Source of the DNA: Alcaligenaceae bacterium
GTDB lineage: Bacteria; Pseudomonadota; Gammaproteobacteria; Burkholderiales; Burkholderiaceae_B
Direction: 5' to 3'
DNA: 64,000 nucleotides
Assembly (NCBI GenBank): GCA_013416435.1
Contig: JACCEN010000005.1
Coordinates: forward strand, 233,201-297,200
Shown: in pieces, positions 63,579 through 64,000 of the stretch
How the letters are laid out: every line of letters begins with the position of its first letter
Position numbering within the stretch: the stretch's first letter is position 1
The notes under the pieces: model-generated
Database searches by the model: none
Told to the model about the DNA's origin: nothing
What the model saw: the letters and a program-made list of their open reading frames with translations, nothing else
Program-made: the position numbers and the translations under genes

Positions 63579-64000
63579 GTGCGCCCAGCATGGGCGCACT
63601 CCTGCGGGTGCAAGTCCCGCCATGAGTTGATCATAGCGAATGAAGCGAAGCGCAACTGCGTAAGGGTGACCGAGCGTGGGGAGGAAGCGCGAAGCGTAAG
63701 CTGCGAGCCGATGGACAAGAACCGGATAGAAGGCGTTGCCGAGCAGGGCGAGCGGGCGTAAAACCGCGAAGCTCTCGTGATCAAGGCGAAGCGGCGTAAA
63801 TCCGGCGGTTGTGCAGTGAAGGAGTGCGTTCTTACCTGGGGAACCCTTGTCTTGTACCTGAAAGGGTAACGGCGTCGAGCCGGAGCGAGGACTCAGCAGA
63901 GGTCATAGTAGTCGTAGTAGCGGGGCCGATGAGGCTGGGAACGAGGCGACAAAGGACCAAACGAGAAGGAGTATGACTCGACATGACGATGCAACTCGTA
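63579..64000 (+). mobile_element. Group II intron, 5' part (domain I onward), cut by window end
   Basis: Begins GTGCGCCCAGCATGGGCGC, the conserved GTGCG 5' end, followed by the domain I hallmark GGGTGCAAGTCCC at about 63605-63617. The next 350 bp have many short self-complementary stretches and no gene. The boundary lies immediately after the T-tract of the cold-shock terminator, the target type of class C group II introns. Class is inferred from the site only. The 3' end is outside the window. Confidence 0.82.
63983..64000 (+). CDS. ltrA: Group II intron reverse transcriptase/maturase (LtrA), first codons only
   Basis: Six codons (MTMQLV) before the window ends. The position about 405 nt inside the intron and GAAGGAG at 63965-63971 fit a maturase start. 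An ATG at 63973 in another frame is too close to that site. Identity rests on the intron context. Confidence 0.5.

Overview
The window is GC-rich, gene-dense chromosomal DNA from a betaproteobacterium, most likely Burkholderiales, family Alcaligenaceae (Bordetella/Achromobacter/Pusillimonas-like). This rests on recognised protein families, a Bug/TctC-type extracytoplasmic binding protein, and the run lpxH, cyclophilin, cysS, glycosylase, accA, tilS, lysC, tRNA-Ser. I could not run a database search, so the genus is inferred.

Layout. 0-10 kb: a ZnuD-like TonB receptor with a His-rich loop, an MFS carrier, a membrane protein plus PQQ-type sugar dehydrogenase lipoprotein, a thioesterase, a D-threonine-aldolase-like enzyme, a nucleotide-exchange-like transporter, DUF924 and yggS. 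10-15.4 kb: luciferase-like oxidoreductase, alpha/beta hydrolase, DUF3182, a group of small stress-type proteins and an MscS channel. 15.5-19.7 kb: IclR regulator divergent from a Bug protein and a two-subunit 3-oxoacid CoA-transferase, then trmJ. 19.8-31.2 kb: housekeeping genes (suhB, TerC-CBS protein, uppP, lpxH, cyclophilin, TPR protein, cysS, alkA-like, accA, tilS, lysC), then tRNA-Ser(GCT). 31.4-34.7 kb: an irregular segment after the tRNA holding a transposase remnant, a FIST-GGDEF protein and about 1 kb without genes. 34.75-49.8 kb: a LysE exporter, then two convergent operons for surface or secreted saccharide synthesis (SDR, GmhB-like phosphatase, two heptosyltransferase-like GT9 enzymes, carbamoyltransferase, GT4 on +; Ugd, GT2, PIG-L deacetylase, small proteins and an ABC exporter fused to kinase-like and receiver domains on -). 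49.9-57 kb: MBL hydrolase, gamma-carbonic anhydrase, lldD, a phosphoribosyltransferase-HAD fusion and a DevBCA-like ABC efflux operon. 57-62 kb: a three-gene histidine kinase / REC-degenerate HD-GYP / GGDEF-EAL-REC operon for cyclic-di-GMP signalling. 62.3-64 kb: tRNA-Arg(ACG), a 3-methyladenine glycosylase, a cold-shock gene, and the 5' part of a group II intron sitting exactly at the end of the cold-shock terminator.

Two things stand out. First, about twenty copies of a 30-bp double palindrome (13-bp arms GGGGTCAGACCCC and GGGGTCTGACCCC round a 4-bp centre) lie at gene ends. They supply the last codons and often the stop codon of at least eight genes. In trmJ two copies are read through, giving a long foreign tail antisense to the neighbouring CoA-transferase gene. 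Second, the 35.7-48.9 kb saccharide cluster combines heptose, carbamoyl and deacetylase enzymes with an exporter that carries its own C-terminal two-component modules.
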